A DNA stretch of 64,000 nt from Halonatronum saccharophilum DSM 13868 (GCF_000517025.1 NZ_KI912092.1:132195-196194), one strand, 5' to 3'. Shown: positions 19,570 through 30,906, numbered from the stretch's first letter. Notes: generated from the sequence alone by a model not told the origin. Numbers and translations are program-made.

Positions 19570-22380
19570 TTATAATATCTCCTTAAGAAATCTCCCTGTA
19601 TGGGATTTCTCAACCTCTGCTACTTCCTCTGGGGTTCCGGTGGCTATTACCTCTCCACCATTAACACCGCCTTCGGGCCCTAAATCAATTAGATAATCAG
19701 CAGATTTGATCACATCTAGGTTATGTTCGATAACTAAGATGGTATTTCCGCCTTCTTTTAATCTCTGCAATACTTGAAGTAGCTTATTAACATCCTCAAA
19801 ATGAAGTCCTGTCGTTGGCTCGTCCAAGATATAGATAGTATTACCGGTACTTCTCTTGCTCAACTCTGTGGCCAGCTTGACCCTTTGGGCCTCTCCTCCT
19901 GATAAGGTAGTAGATGGTTGGCCCAATCTAATATAACTTAAACCTACATCATACAAGGTCTGTAACCTTCTCTTAATAGTCGGGATATTCTCAAAGAATT
20001 CTAATGCCTCCTCTACAGTCATACCCAAGACATCAGCTATAGTCTTGCCTTTATACTTAACATCTAAGGTTTCACGGTTATAACGTTTTCCATCACATAC
20101 CTCACAAGGAACATAGACATCGGCTAAGAAGTGCATCTCTATCTTAATTATACCATCACCCTTACAAGCTTCACAACGTCCCCCCTTAACATTAAAGCTG
20201 AAGCGACCTTTCTTATAACCTCGCTCTTGGGCCAACTGAGTCTTAGTAAATACATCTCTAATATAATCAAAGACCTTAGTATAGGTTGCTGGATTGGAAC
20301 GGGGAGTCCTTCCAATAGGTGATTGGTCAATATCAATAACCTTATCTAAATTTTCAATACCCTCAATCTTCTTATGCTTACCTGGTCTTAACTTGGAGTT
20401 ATAAAACTCCTTCATCAAGGTCCTTTTTAGAATCTTATTGACTAAGGTACTCTTACCAGATCCTGAAACTCCAGTTACACAGGTAAAGGTACCTAAAGGA
20501 ATCTCCACATCTATCTCTTTGAGGTTATATTCTTTGGCCCCAAGAACTCTCAGGTAAGCTCCTTCACCCTCTAATCTATCCTCAGGCACCTCTATCTTCC
20601 TCTCACCTGATAGATACTTTCCTGTTATAGATTCCTCAACCTTAGCTATCTCTAAAGCACTTCCTTGAGCGATAACCTTTCCACCATGACGACCGGCACC
20701 TGGGCCAATATCAATTATCTGATCAGATCTTCTAATCGTCTCTTCATCATGCTCAACTACTAAGACAGTATTTCCTACATCACGCAGATGCTCTAAGGTC
20801 TTAATCAGCCTTTCATTATCCCTTTGATGTAAACCGATACTTGGTTCATCAAGGATATAGATAACACCTACTAAACGGGAACCTATCTGAGTTGCTAATC
20901 TAATTCTTTGGGCCTCTCCTCCTGATAAAGTACCTGCATTTCTAGCCAAAGATAAATAACCCAAGCCTACATCTACTAAGAATCCTAACCTGGCTCTAAT
21001 TTCCTTTAATATCTCACGTCCTATTATCTCCTCTTGACCTGATAGTTTTAAATCTAAGAAAAATTTCTGAGCATCCTCGATAGATAATAAATTTATATCA
21101 GCTATTGACCTTTCTCCAACTTTAACAGCCAATGACTCTGCCTTTAGTCTCTTGCCTTCACAGACAGGACAAGGGCGAATACTCATATAATTTTCCAAAC
21201 GCTTTCTAGCACTCTCTGACTTACTCTCCCTGACCCTACGATTAAATAAGCTTATCAGCCCCTCAAAAATCACATAATGGACTCTTGTTCTACCTCGCCT
21301 ATTGGTATATTCAAATTGAACCTCATCTCTATCACCATAAAGGAGTATATTTATAAAGTCATCATCTAACTCCTTAAGTGGAGCTTCGTATTCTTGGTCA
21401 TACTTATCAGCCATTGCTTTAATAATCTGGGGATAATAAGTACTAGAAGAACCTTGCCAAGGAATTATTCCTCCTCTAGCCAAAGACTTATCATAATCTA
21501 AGATCAAATCTGGATCGAACTCCCTCTTATTCCCTAACCCATCACAAGTAGAACAAGCACCATAAGGACTATTAAAAGAAAACATCCTGGGAGATAATTC
21601 CTCTAAACTGATCCCACAATCTGGACAAGCAAATTTTTCACTAAATAAGAACTCCTCACCATCAATTTGGCTTACAATTACTAGACCATCGCCTAACTCT
21701 AAAGCTGTCTCTAAAGAGTCTACTAATCTAGACTCTATCCCCTTTTTCATAATCAATCTATCTACAACTACCTCTATAGAATGCTTCTTATTCTTATCTA
21801 GATCTATATTCTCGCTTAAATCTCTTACTTCTCCATTAACTCTGACTCTCACAAAGCCATCTCTTTTTACCCTAGCCAAAAGTTCTTTATGCTCTCCCTT
21901 TCTCCCTTTAACAATAGGAGATAAAACTTGAAACTTTGTCCTCTCTTCTAACTCCATCACCTTATCTGCAATCTCTTGTACAGTTTGAGATGATATCATC
22001 TCTCCACACTTTGGACAGTGAGGAACTCCTATTCTAGCATACAACAACCTCAAATAATCATGTATCTCAGTTACTGTTCCTACAGTAGATCGTGGATTGC
22101 GGCTAGTTGTCTTCTGATCAATAGATATGGATGGAGATAAGCCCTCTATATACTCTACCTTGGGCTTCTCCATCTGACCTAAAAACTGCCTAGCATAAGC
22201 CGATAATGATTCTACATAACGTCGTTGGCCCTCAGCATAGATTGTATCAAAAGCTAAAGATGACTTACCAGATCCACTAAGACCAGTAATTACTACAAAC
22301 TTATCCCTAGGTATATCCACATCTATATTTTTCAGGTTATGTTCATTTGCTCCCTTAATTATAATCTTATCCTTTGCCAT
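19570..22380 (-). CDS. uvrA: excinuclease ABC subunit A
   Basis: Damage-recognition ATPase of nucleotide excision repair, 936 residues from ATG at 22378-22380 (GAGGTG 7 nt upstream; a GTG nine bases earlier is less likely). Two ABC cassettes: Walker [10 protein letters not shown] near residue 35 and GVSGSGKST near 640, each with an LSGGEAQR signature. Zinc modules [20 protein letters not shown] and [14 protein letters not shown] are present. The N-terminal insertion domain for UvrB binding is intact. uvrB lies 9 kb upstream, separated by unrelated genes. Confidence 0.97.
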   Translation of the reverse strand: MAKDKIIIKGANEHNLKNIDVDIPRDKFVVITGLSGSGKSSLAFDTIYAEGQRRYVESLSAYARQFLGQMEKPKVEYIEGLSPSISIDQKTTSRNPRSTVGTVTEIHDYLRLLYARIGVPHCPKCGEMISSQTVQEIADKVMELEERTKFQVLSPIVKGRKGEHKELLARVKRDGFVRVRVNGEVRDLSENIDLDKNKKHSIEVVVDRLIMKKGIESRLVDSLETALELGDGLVIVSQIDGEEFLFSEKFACPDCGISLEELSPRMFSFNSPYGACSTCDGLGNKREFDPDLILDYDKSLARGGIIPWQGSSSTYYPQIIKAMADKYDQEYEAPLKELDDDFINILLYGDRDEVQFEYTNRRGRTRVHYVIFEGLISLFNRRVRESKSESARKRLENYMSIRPCPVCEGKRLKAESLAVKVGERSIADINLLSIEDAQKFFLDLKLSGQEEIIGREILKEIRARLGFLVDVGLGYLSLARNAGTLSGGEAQRIRLATQIGSRLVGVIYILDEPSIGLHQRDNERLIKTLEHLRDVGNTVLVVEHDEETIRRSDQIIDIGPGAGRHGGKVIAQGSALEIAKVEESITGKYLSGERKIEVPEDRLEGEGAYLRVLGAKEYNLKEIDVEIPLGTFTCVTGVSGSGKSTLVNKILKRTLMKEFYNSKLRPGKHKKIEGIENLDKVIDIDQSPIGRTPRSNPATYTKVFDYIRDVFTKTQLAQERGYKKGRFSFNVKGGRCEACKGDGIIKIEMHFLADVYVPCEVCDGKRYNRETLDVKYKGKTIADVLGMTVEEALEFFENIPTIKRRLQTLYDVGLSYIRLGQPSTTLSGGEAQRVKLATELSKRSTGNTIYILDEPTTGLHFEDVNKLLQVLQRLKEGGNTILVIEHNLDVIKSADYLIDLGPEGGVNGGEVIATGTPEEVAEVEKSHTGRFLKEIL

Positions 22381-22634
22381 GGTCATCACCTCAATTTATT
22401 TTATTAAATTAATCCTAGTCTCTTCTTAAATATTATATATCATTAATTTATACTTTGATACTCCTTCATTTTTAGGATAAAATAAAGATAATACTTCTTT
22501 ATTATATCAATAATAATTACTAATTACAAGCAAGTTAATAAAGCTATTTATCGGGAGTCAAGGTTTGGAAATTAGCAAAATAATCTTGTTGCTGATTCTA
22601 GATTCTTTATTCCAATACTCAAGGAGGAATATAA

Positions 22635-22892
22635 ATGAAGAAGCCAATTTGTGAAAAGTGTAATAATATAATGAAAACAAAGTTTAAAGAAGGGAAAAAA
22701 ATATTTTTCTGTAAATCATGCAATGAGTATAGCGACTATTCAATTAAGGAGATTAAGAACTATTGTGATAATTGTAATGAGCAGTTAGAAATAGTTAAAG
22801 GGTGTGGAAGTATCTCCTTCTTCTGTAATAACTGTAATAAGGTTAAGTCTAAGAATAAGGTGAAGATCAAAATTTTAGATTTAAATGAATAA
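22635..22892 (+). CDS. small zinc-ribbon protein, unknown function
   Basis: An 85-residue, Lys-rich soluble protein with paired Cys knuckles: CEKC, CKSC, CDNC and CNNC, which suggest two zinc ribbons. AAGGAGGA precedes the ATG at good spacing. It is monocistronic, plus strand, transcribed divergently from uvrA. Such small multi-zinc-ribbon proteins may bind nucleic acid or hold metal, but I do not recognise a family. Very A-rich codon use, unlike the uvr genes. Confidence 0.75.
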   Translation: MKKPICEKCNNIMKTKFKEGKKIFFCKSCNEYSDYSIKEIKNYCDNCNEQLEIVKGCGSISFFCNNCNKVKSKNKVKIKILDLNE

Positions 22893-22926
22893 TTAGAGAA
22901 TTAAATCGGAAATTAAACTCTAAATA

Positions 22927-22955
22927 TTTACACTTAATCCTTCATATGTTATACT
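22927..22955 (+). promoter_or_regulatory. sigma-70 type promoter
   Basis: -35 TTTACA (22927-22932), 17-nt spacer, -10 TATACT (22950-22955). It drives the gene at 23043. Confidence 0.65.
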
Positions 22956-22978
22956 GTTATTAAGTATAATGTAATTAT

Positions 22979-23003
22979 AAGTCAATTTGTATTGGATTGA
23001 CTT
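22979..23003. promoter_or_regulatory. operator-like dyad in the leader of the 23043 gene
   Basis: AAGTCAAT (22979-22986) and ATTGACTT (22996-23003) form a perfect inverted repeat with a 9-nt centre. It begins about 23 nt downstream of the -10 box, where a repressor would block the polymerase. No terminator T-run follows. Confidence 0.45.
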
Positions 23004-23042
23004 ATCAATAAATAATTGACACTAGAAGAAGGAGTGAGACGA

Positions 23043-23582
23043 TTGGCGTTTCCTGTTATAAAGAAAATATTCTTTCAAAAGAAAAAACAGAGTAATATAA
23101 TATCAAAGGACTTATTAAAACTATTAGTTGAGGAAGAAAAAGTTCTGTTTAAGAATTTGGTTGTTGAGAAGAGTAGAAAACTGGATATAATGTTATGGTT
23201 ATCGGCTCTTTACTTATTTAATTTCACTATTATAAGAGAATTAAATGATATAAGTATAAAATCCCAAGTTAAAAATAATGTATTTGAAAACTTATCCATT
23301 TCTCTTGCATCTAGATTAGAATGTTTATCTGAAGGTAATAATAAGGAAGAGTTATTAGACTTATTAAACAAAAGAACCAATAAATTTCTTCGAATCTATC
23401 AGGCTAATAAAACAGGAACAACAAAAGATAGACTAAGGATAATAGCTAAAGAATTATCAAACAATATATTTGAAACATCTAAAGAAAATTTTTCTGTATC
23501 CTATCAAGATAAGTTGTTTAATTTTTCAACTAGAAATATGACTATAATACAAGATCTTCTAATCGCAAGATCTGTAAAGTAA
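23043..23582 (+). CDS. hypothetical helical protein
   Basis: 179 residues from TTG at 23043, chosen because GAAGGAG lies 8 nt upstream; a TTG at 23016 has no such site. No signal peptide; mostly alpha-helical and Lys/Leu/Asn-rich, with one hydrophobic segment (MLWLSALYLFNFTII) that may be a buried helix. It has its own promoter and an operator-like dyad, and converges on thrC at a shared terminator. I do not recognise the family. Confidence 0.7.
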   Translation: MAFPVIKKIFFQKKKQSNIISKDLLKLLVEEEKVLFKNLVVEKSRKLDIMLWLSALYLFNFTIIRELNDISIKSQVKNNVFENLSISLASRLECLSEGNNKEELLDLLNKRTNKFLRIYQANKTGTTKDRLRIIAKELSNNIFETSKENFSVSYQDKLFNFSTRNMTIIQDLLIARSVK

Positions 23583-23633
23583 ATAGGTTCCTACTATTCT
23601 TTAGTATCCCCAAAGAAGTCTTCTTGAATTACT

Positions 23634-23678
23634 AAAAAGAGAAGCCATTCACCTCTAAAGGTAATGGCTTCTCTTTTT
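23634..23678. terminator. bidirectional terminator between the 23043 gene and thrC
   Basis: Arms AAAAAGAGAAGCCATT and AATGGCTTCTCTTTTT around a 13-nt loop. T-runs occur on both strands. It serves both converging genes and lies 6 nt from the thrC stop codon. Confidence 0.9.
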
Positions 23679-23684
23679 AAATTA

Positions 23685-25175
23685 TTATATCTCCAAAATA
23701 TCTTTTATACCCTCTCTAATCTGACTAGCTAAGATGCTTCGGTTATGCTTGATATCTTTATCCTCTAATCCCTTTAGACCCCTATGAACTCTTAAACCAC
23801 TAAGTTCACTTAGCCTTTCTAAAATTCTAAACTCATTATCTTCTTCCACCTTTTCTAAAGCTTCTAAGACCGATTTGCTAAATTTATAAGGGTTTGCTGT
23901 AGAATCAACTACCATTGGAGTATTATCTGAACTACCTTCTAGATAATCTTGATAAGCCTTAACCCCTACTGCTGTATGAGTATCTAAGAGGTAATCATAT
24001 CTTTGATAGACCTCTCTTATCGTCTCTTTTGTTTCTTTTTCGTTGGCCCATTCACCAACAAACAGTCCTTTAATCTTCTCTTTAGTCTCTTCATCAACCT
24101 TAAAGGCACCATTCTCTTTCAGATCACCATACCATCCATTAATCTTTTGACTATTATGTCCTGTCATCTCAAATAAGAATCTCTCTAAGTTAGAAGAAAT
24201 TAAAATATCCATCGATGGACTAATGGTCTTCTTAAATTCACGATTAGTACTATACTCACCGCTTTCTAAGAAATCTGTTAAAACCTTATTATCATTAGAA
24301 GCACAGATAAACTTATTGATCGGTAACCCCATCTCTCTAGCATAATAAGCTGCTAGAATATTACCGAAATTCCCTGTTGGCACAGAGATATTAATCTTCT
24401 CTCCTTCTTTTATCTCTCCATCACGCAAAAGATAAGCATAGGTTGCAAAATAATATACTATCTGAGGAACTAAGCGTCCCCAGTTTATTGAGTTGGCTGA
24501 TGAAAATTGATAGCCTGATTCTTCTATTAACGCATTAAAATCATCATCACCAAAGATCTCTTTAACTCCACTTTGACAATCATCAAAGTTACCATCTACC
24601 CCAACAACGAAGGTATTATCTCCATCGGTAGTAAGCATCTGAGCCTCTTGAACCTTACTAACACCATCGTTAGGATAGAAGACAATAATCTTCACTCCAT
24701 CTATATCCTTAAAACCTTCTAAAGCTGCCTTCCCTGTATCACCAGAAGTTGCTACTAAAATCAATATTTCCTTGTCAACCTGCGACTTTTCAACTGCTTT
24801 GACTAGCAAATGTGGCATTAACTGTAGAGCCATATCTTTGAAGGCTGCCGTTGGCCCGTGCCAAAGCTCTAATATATAAAGCCCATCCTCCAATTTCACC
24901 ACTGGAGCAATATCCTTATGAGAAAAGCCCTCAGCATTATATGTAGCCAAAATAATCTCCTCCAACTCCTCGGAGCTATAGTCGGTTAGAAATTCTTTCA
25001 AAACTTTATAGGCAATCTCCCCATAAGAAAGATCTTTCATCTTATAAATCTCTTGCTTATCAAGATTTGGTATATCTTTAGGGACGAAAAGTCCTCCCCC
25101 TGGTACCATACCCAAGCTTATCGCTTCTGCTGCACTCGCCTGCTCATAATTTCCTCTAGTACTAATATATTTCAT
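23685..25175 (-). CDS. thrC: threonine synthase
   Basis: PLP enzyme that converts O-phosphohomoserine to threonine, 496 residues, the longer microbial class. LWHGPTAAFKDMALQ carries the PLP Lys; VATSGDTGKAALEGF and SVPTGNFGNILAAYYA bind cofactor and phosphate. AAGGACGGAG precedes the ATG. It stands alone without hom or thrB nearby. No T-box leader is visible in its 5' region. Confidence 0.96.
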   Translation of the reverse strand: MKYISTRGNYEQASAAEAISLGMVPGGGLFVPKDIPNLDKQEIYKMKDLSYGEIAYKVLKEFLTDYSSEELEEIILATYNAEGFSHKDIAPVVKLEDGLYILELWHGPTAAFKDMALQLMPHLLVKAVEKSQVDKEILILVATSGDTGKAALEGFKDIDGVKIIVFYPNDGVSKVQEAQMLTTDGDNTFVVGVDGNFDDCQSGVKEIFGDDDFNALIEESGYQFSSANSINWGRLVPQIVYYFATYAYLLRDGEIKEGEKINISVPTGNFGNILAAYYAREMGLPINKFICASNDNKVLTDFLESGEYSTNREFKKTISPSMDILISSNLERFLFEMTGHNSQKINGWYGDLKENGAFKVDEETKEKIKGLFVGEWANEKETKETIREVYQRYDYLLDTHTAVGVKAYQDYLEGSSDNTPMVVDSTANPYKFSKSVLEALEKVEEDNEFRILERLSELSGLRVHRGLKGLEDKDIKHNRSILASQIREGIKDILEI

Positions 25176-25299
25176 TCTACTCCGTCCTTTCTACTCATCG
25201 TATATACTTAGTTTAATTAATTATATCAAACTTAGTTATAATTTTAAACTTTAAATTTTCAAATTATAAGCTTACCCTATTATTAGCCTAAAAAAGACA

Positions 25300-25332
25300 T
25301 GTGAACTTTCACAGAAAATGTGAACTTTCACA
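25300..25332. promoter_or_regulatory. twin operator dyads upstream of the PTS operon
   Basis: Two identical perfect dyads, TGTGAACTTTCACA, at 25300-25313 and 25319-25332, with centres 19 bp apart. They lie between divergent thrC and the PTS operon, 36 bp upstream of the PTS -35 box. They resemble CRP half sites with a shorter centre. Candidate binders are the RpiR protein at 28970 or a Crp/Fnr-type activator. Confidence 0.7.
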
Positions 25333-25367
25333 ATAAGAGTAATTGATAACTGATTGATCCAACCCTA

Positions 25368-25396
25368 TTGTAAATAAATCTTTTATTTGCTATTAT
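25368..25396 (+). promoter_or_regulatory. promoter of the alpha-glucoside PTS operon
   Basis: -35 TTGTAA (25368-25373), 17-nt spacer, -10 TATTAT (25391-25396), about 65 nt before the first start codon. Confidence 0.55.
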
Positions 25397-25461
25397 AAGA
25401 CTAATAGAAGTTATTTGCTTAATTTTCTGAATATTTTAAAACTTAAAAGGGAGGCTTTATT

Positions 25462-27063
25462 ATGAAACAGATGAAAGAAAAAATTCAACGCTTTGGTGCT
25501 GCTATGTTTGTACCCGTCTTATTATTTGCATTTGCCGGTATTACTGTTGGACTAAGTATCCTATTTATGAACCAAGAAATTGTAGGATCAATAGCAAATC
25601 CAGATGGATTATGGTATCAAATTTGGTTTATTATCCAAGAAGGTGCCTGGACTGCATTTCGACAATTACCTCTATTGTTTGTAGTAGGACTACCTATAGC
25701 TTTAGCAAAAAAAGCACAAGCTCGTGCCTGTTTGGAAGCTTTAGTAACTTATTTGACTTTTAACTACTTTGTTAGTGCTATGCTTTCACTTTGGGGTAGT
25801 AGTTTTGGGATTGATTTTAGTGCTGAAGTTGGTGGTACTAGTGGATTAACAATGATTGCAGGAATTAAGACTTTAGATACAGGTATGATTGGAGCTATTC
25901 TAATTTCAAGTATTGTTGTTTATTTACATAACAGATACTTTAGTACAAAGTTACCTGATTATTTAGGGATCTTCCAAGGTTCTTCTTTCGTCGTAATTAT
26001 TGGATTCTTTGTTATGCTTCCTGTTGCTTTATTGACTTCTATAATATGGCCACAAGTTCAAAGTGGAATAGAATCTTTACAAGTCTTTTTAACTGCTTCT
26101 GGCGCAATTGGAGTCTGGTTTTATACATTCTTGGAACGAATCTTAATTCCAACAGGACTACACCATTTTATTTATGGACCATTTATTTTTGGACCTGCAG
26201 TAGTAGAAAATGGTATTGCAGCATATTGGCCACAACACCTATCTGAATTTGCAACTTCTAGTATGACCTTAATAGAAATGTTCCCAGAAGGTGGCTTTTC
26301 TTTACATGGATTATCTAAAGTTTTTGGTGCCCCTGGTATTGCATTAGCCATTTATGCTACTGCTAAATCTGAAAAGAAAAAGGTTGTGGCAGGATTATTA
26401 ATTCCAGCTACACTAACGGCAGTTATCGCAGGAATTACAGAACCACTTGAATTTACATTCTTGTTTATTGCACCGGTTTTATTTGCTATCCATGCTGCCT
26501 TAGCAGCAACCCTATCAGCGGTTTCTTATTCTCTAGGAGTAGTCGGTAATTTTGGAAGTGGATTGATTGAATTTTTAGCACAAAACTGGCTTCCACTATT
26601 CAAATACCATTCATCTACTTATATAATACAGATTCTAGTTGGATTATCATTCACAGCAATTTATTTCTTTACTTTCCGTTATTTAATCTTAAAATATAAC
26701 TTTGCTACACCTGGTCGTGAAGAAGAAGGTGCAGATATAAAGTTATATAGCAAAGAAGATTTTAAAACAAAAAAATCTAATACAACTCAAGGTAATCAAG
26801 CAGTAACAGATAATCAGGCACTAGCCTTTTTAAAAGCATTAGGTGGAAGGGAAAATATTGAGGATGTTACAAATTGTGCAACTCGTCTTCGTGTCTCTGT
26901 AAAAGATGAAAGTAAATTATTGAATGATAGCGTCTTTAAGCAAGCAGGAGCTCATGGAGTAGTAAGAAATGGAACGGCAATTCAAGTAATTGTTGGATTA
27001 TCTGTCCCACAAGTAAGAGATGACTTTGAAAGTTTACTTGACAATGAAGCCCTAAATCTTTAA
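25462..27063 (+). CDS. PTS alpha-glucoside transporter, EIICB
   Basis: Imports and phosphorylates an alpha-glucoside, 533 residues. The EIIC domain (about 1-420) has about ten membrane helices and the substrate-site segment GITEPLEFTFLF. EIIB follows, with phospho-Cys 472 in NCATRLRV. No EIIA domain is fused; it is supplied by the third gene. It belongs to the glucose/maltose superfamily (MalX/GlvC-like). GGGAGG precedes the ATG. The EIIB joins through a linker rich in Lys and Thr. Confidence 0.93.
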   Translation: MKQMKEKIQRFGAAMFVPVLLFAFAGITVGLSILFMNQEIVGSIANPDGLWYQIWFIIQEGAWTAFRQLPLLFVVGLPIALAKKAQARACLEALVTYLTFNYFVSAMLSLWGSSFGIDFSAEVGGTSGLTMIAGIKTLDTGMIGAILISSIVVYLHNRYFSTKLPDYLGIFQGSSFVVIIGFFVMLPVALLTSIIWPQVQSGIESLQVFLTASGAIGVWFYTFLERILIPTGLHHFIYGPFIFGPAVVENGIAAYWPQHLSEFATSSMTLIEMFPEGGFSLHGLSKVFGAPGIALAIYATAKSEKKKVVAGLLIPATLTAVIAGITEPLEFTFLFIAPVLFAIHAALAATLSAVSYSLGVVGNFGSGLIEFLAQNWLPLFKYHSSTYIIQILVGLSFTAIYFFTFRYLILKYNFATPGREEEGADIKLYSKEDFKTKKSNTTQGNQAVTDNQALAFLKALGGRENIEDVTNCATRLRVSVKDESKLLNDSVFKQAGAHGVVRNGTAIQVIVGLSVPQVRDDFESLLDNEALNL

Positions 27064-27070
27064 TTAATAA

Positions 27071-28414
<1,344 letters not shown>

Positions 28415-28439
28415 TACTACTTTTAAGGGAGGGAAAGGT

Positions 28440-28931
28440 ATTTTTAAAAAATTGTTCAAATCCAAAGTAGAAGAAGTGGAGATACTTTCACCTTTAAAGG
28501 GAGAGATTATAGATCTAACAGAGGTTCCTGACCCAGTATTCGCTGAAAAGATGCTAGGTGATGGCTTTGCTATTATTCCTAATGAAGGACGATTACTTTC
28601 TCCAGTAGAAGGAAAAGTAGTTGAAATCTTTCCTACTAAACATGCTATTGGAATTAAAACAAAGGAAGGATTAGAACTTTTAATCCATGTTGGACTAGAA
28701 ACAGTCGAGTTGAACGGAGAAGGATTTGAAGTAATGGTGGAGACTGATGATTCAATAGCAGTAGGTGATCACTTATTAAGCTTTGATATTGATTTTATAG
28801 AAAAGAATAATAAAGAAATCATAACACCGGTAGTAGTTACTAACCATAATGATAAAGTAAAGAATTTCTCTAAAATATCTAGCCCACAGGTTGCTTATCA
28901 AGACTTAGTACTAAAATGTGAATTAAAATAA
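28440..28931 (+). CDS. crr: PTS EIIA, glucose class, with probable ATT start
   Basis: Phosphocarrier that donates phosphate to the EIIB of the same operon. LLIHVGLETV holds the active His; PVFAEKMLGDGFAI and the beta-sandwich repeats are typical of EIIA-Glc. Translating from ATT at 28440-28442 gives MFKKLFKSK, the usual start of this family, and places GGGAGG 6-7 nt upstream. The next candidate, TTG at 28454 minus two (28452), is 18 nt from that site and would remove four conserved residues. 163 residues. Last gene of the operon. Confidence 0.9.
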   Translation: MFKKLFKSKVEEVEILSPLKGEIIDLTEVPDPVFAEKMLGDGFAIIPNEGRLLSPVEGKVVEIFPTKHAIGIKTKEGLELLIHVGLETVELNGEGFEVMVETDDSIAVGDHLLSFDIDFIEKNNKEIITPVVVTNHNDKVKNFSKISSPQVAYQDLVLKCELK

Positions 28932-28940
28932 ACAAACTTT

Positions 28941-28970
28941 AATAAGAAGGCCATATGGACTTCTTATTTT
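28941..28970. terminator. terminator between EIIA and the RpiR gene
   Basis: Arms AATAAGAAG (28941-28949) and CTTCTTATT (28960-28968) followed by TTTT on the plus strand. The two genes converge here. Confidence 0.75.
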
Positions 28971-29731
28971 TATTCTTCAGATTTCTTTCTTTCTTGATAC
29001 CTTATATACTGTCTAAATAATACATCAATTAAAATAAAAAACATTGAAAAACCATAACTTTCAATACCTATGCAATTCCACCTAGAAGTGGTTATATATA
29101 AATTATGAGTTGTCATTCTAGAAAGTAAATTATTACTAAGCTTTGTAATTGAAATAGTATCAATCCCTTTAATAGATAATTCATTAATACAGCTTTGAAG
29201 AGAAGTTGTATCCCCAGATAGAGAGACAATTATTACAAGATCACCTTTTATTATTCTAGGAGTTATAATCTGAAACTCACGGAAACCTTCAATAATATTA
29301 AAATATTTATTTGCTGCTAAAAAAGTACGATTTAATTCTTGGGCAACGGCCATCTGGGCTGTACCTGTACCATAAACAAAGATTCGTTCTGAGCTATAGA
29401 TCAGCTCACAGATATCTGTAAAATCCTTCTCCTTCATCAACTTTAAAGTCTCACTTACATCAGTATAAAACTGCTCAATATAATCATTTTCTTCTTGATT
29501 GCTTTGTTCCTCTTCCCATTTTAAATTAAATTTAAACTCACTATATCCCTTAAAACCTAATTTTTTTGCAAAGCGAAAGATAGTTGTTCTAGATACATTA
29601 CACCTTTTAGCTAGATCATTAATCCCTAAATTGATACATTCATCTTTATGATTTAAGATATGCTTTGCAATATAGAGATCATTTTCATTTAAGTTATTAT
29701 AATAATTATTAATTAACTCTTCTAACCTCAT
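28970..29731 (-). CDS. RpiR/MurR family transcriptional regulator
   Basis: 253 residues: N-terminal helix-turn-helix (about 1-77, CNVSRTTIFRFAKKLGFKGY) and a C-terminal SIS sugar-phosphate-binding domain (about 105-230, with VYGTGTAQMA and VIIVSLSGDT). It converges on the PTS operon and is the natural candidate for its control, answering to a phosphorylated sugar. AGGGGG precedes the ATG. Possible sites are the twin dyads at 25300-25332; this link is inferred from position. Confidence 0.9.
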   Translation of the reverse strand: MRLEELINNYYNNLNENDLYIAKHILNHKDECINLGINDLAKRCNVSRTTIFRFAKKLGFKGYSEFKFNLKWEEEQSNQEENDYIEQFYTDVSETLKLMKEKDFTDICELIYSSERIFVYGTGTAQMAVAQELNRTFLAANKYFNIIEGFREFQIITPRIIKGDLVIIVSLSGDTTSLQSCINELSIKGIDTISITKLSNNLLSRMTTHNLYITTSRWNCIGIESYGFSMFFILIDVLFRQYIRYQERKKSEE

Positions 29732-29835
29732 AGTCTATCCCCCTATTAGAAATATTGGTATATCTAATTTAATAATTGTACAATATATAACAACATTCCT
29801 GCTTGTTGACAATTTAAATCAATTACACATATAAA

Positions 29836-29857
29836 AAACAGGCTTTTCAGCCTGTTT
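29836..29857 (-). terminator. terminator of the ferredoxin gene
   Basis: Arms AAACAGGC and GCCTGTTT with a 6-nt loop. On the minus strand a TTTTTTAT run follows, 32 nt past the stop codon at 29889. Confidence 0.8.
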
Positions 29858-29888
29858 AAAAATATTATATTTTTATATTTTAATTTAA

Positions 29889-30713
29889 TTATTTAAGTTG
29901 TCCACCAATCCCAACTGTTGTAATTTCTACTTCTAAATTAGAATTAGCTTGCTTAACTGCTTGTTGAACAATTTTAACTAATCCACCACAACAAGGAACC
30001 TCCATCCGAGCTACAGTAATACTTTGTAGATCATTTTGTTTAATAATTGCTGCTAACTTATTGACATAAGCCTGACCATCATCCAATTTAGGACAACCCA
30101 TCGCTACTGCCTTACCTTTTAATAGCTTTTGATGATAATTAGCATAAGCTACTGGTACACAGTCTGCAGTAATTAATAAATCTGCATTCTTAAAGTAAGG
30201 AGCAGCTGGAGGTACTAAATGAATCTGTACTGGCCATTGTTGTAATTGAGATTCTAATTCTACATCATAATTTTGTTCAGTAGCCTCTTGCTTCTGATTT
30301 AACATTCTCATCTTGGTACTAGGACATCCTGCACTAGGCTTTTTGATCATCTTCATTTGAGTACCTGGACATCCACACTCACTACCGGCAGCAAGATCTA
30401 AAGCTGGTTCTTCATCTCCTGTATGAGCTTTCTGTGCTTTTAGCATCTCTTGAACAGCCTCTTCTCCCCTGATCTCTTTTACATGCTCTGCTGTTGCTTT
30501 TAAATCAAACTCTTTAGCCTCTCGTTCCTCAATCACCAAAGCTCCTGTTGGACATTCACCTATACAATCACCAAATCCATCACAGAACTCCTCATTTACC
30601 AGCTTTGCCTTACCATCAATTATCTGTAGCGCTCCCTCATGACATCCTGTTACACATAGCCCACAACCATTACATTTATCCTCATCAATTTTAATAATCT
30701 GTCTCTTTGTCAT
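29889..30713 (-). CDS. 4Fe-4S ferredoxin-domain protein
   Basis: 274 residues. The N-terminal 2[4Fe-4S] ferredoxin domain has CNGCGLCVTGC and CDGFGDCIGEC followed by PTGAL. A variable middle carries the pairs CGCPG and GCPSTKM, and the C-terminal 120 residues contain CVPVAYANYHQ, GCPKLDDG and EVPCCGGL, which may bind a further cluster. The family is common in anaerobes as an orphan redox protein of unknown partner. GGGGAG precedes the ATG. Monocistronic. Confidence 0.85.
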   Translation of the reverse strand: MTKRQIIKIDEDKCNGCGLCVTGCHEGALQIIDGKAKLVNEEFCDGFGDCIGECPTGALVIEEREAKEFDLKATAEHVKEIRGEEAVQEMLKAQKAHTGDEEPALDLAAGSECGCPGTQMKMIKKPSAGCPSTKMRMLNQKQEATEQNYDVELESQLQQWPVQIHLVPPAAPYFKNADLLITADCVPVAYANYHQKLLKGKAVAMGCPKLDDGQAYVNKLAAIIKQNDLQSITVARMEVPCCGGLVKIVQQAVKQANSNLEVEITTVGIGGQLK

Positions 30714-30797
30714 CTTAATCTCCCCTTTCGGTTTTTTACTTCCCCTTTATATGAATTTTAATTGTTTTTTTAGCTTACTTAAATTATAACTCTACAT

Positions 30798-30837
30798 AAA
30801 AAGAAGTTCTGTGAAGTTAATCACAGAACTTCTTTTT
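30798..30837 (-). terminator. distal terminator below uvrB
   Basis: Arms AAAAAGAAGTTCTGTGA and TCACAGAACTTCTTTTT with a 6-nt loop. It lies 430 nt downstream of the uvrB stop codon; a family A and a family E repeat occupy the space between. Confidence 0.85.
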
Positions 30838-30906
30838 ATTTGAAATAAAGACTTAGCTTAAATTAATAACTAAGAGTCTAAGTCAAAAACCTTAAGAGCT
30901 CTTTTT

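Noticed and set aside
22390..22634. LexA/SOS box in front of uvrA
   Set aside because: No CGAACATACGTTC-like or TACTGTATATATACAGTA-like dyad was found upstream of uvrA, uvrB or uvrC.
25176..25461. T-box or threonine leader for thrC
   Set aside because: No AGGGTGGNACCGCG box and no terminator-antiterminator pair in the divergent region.
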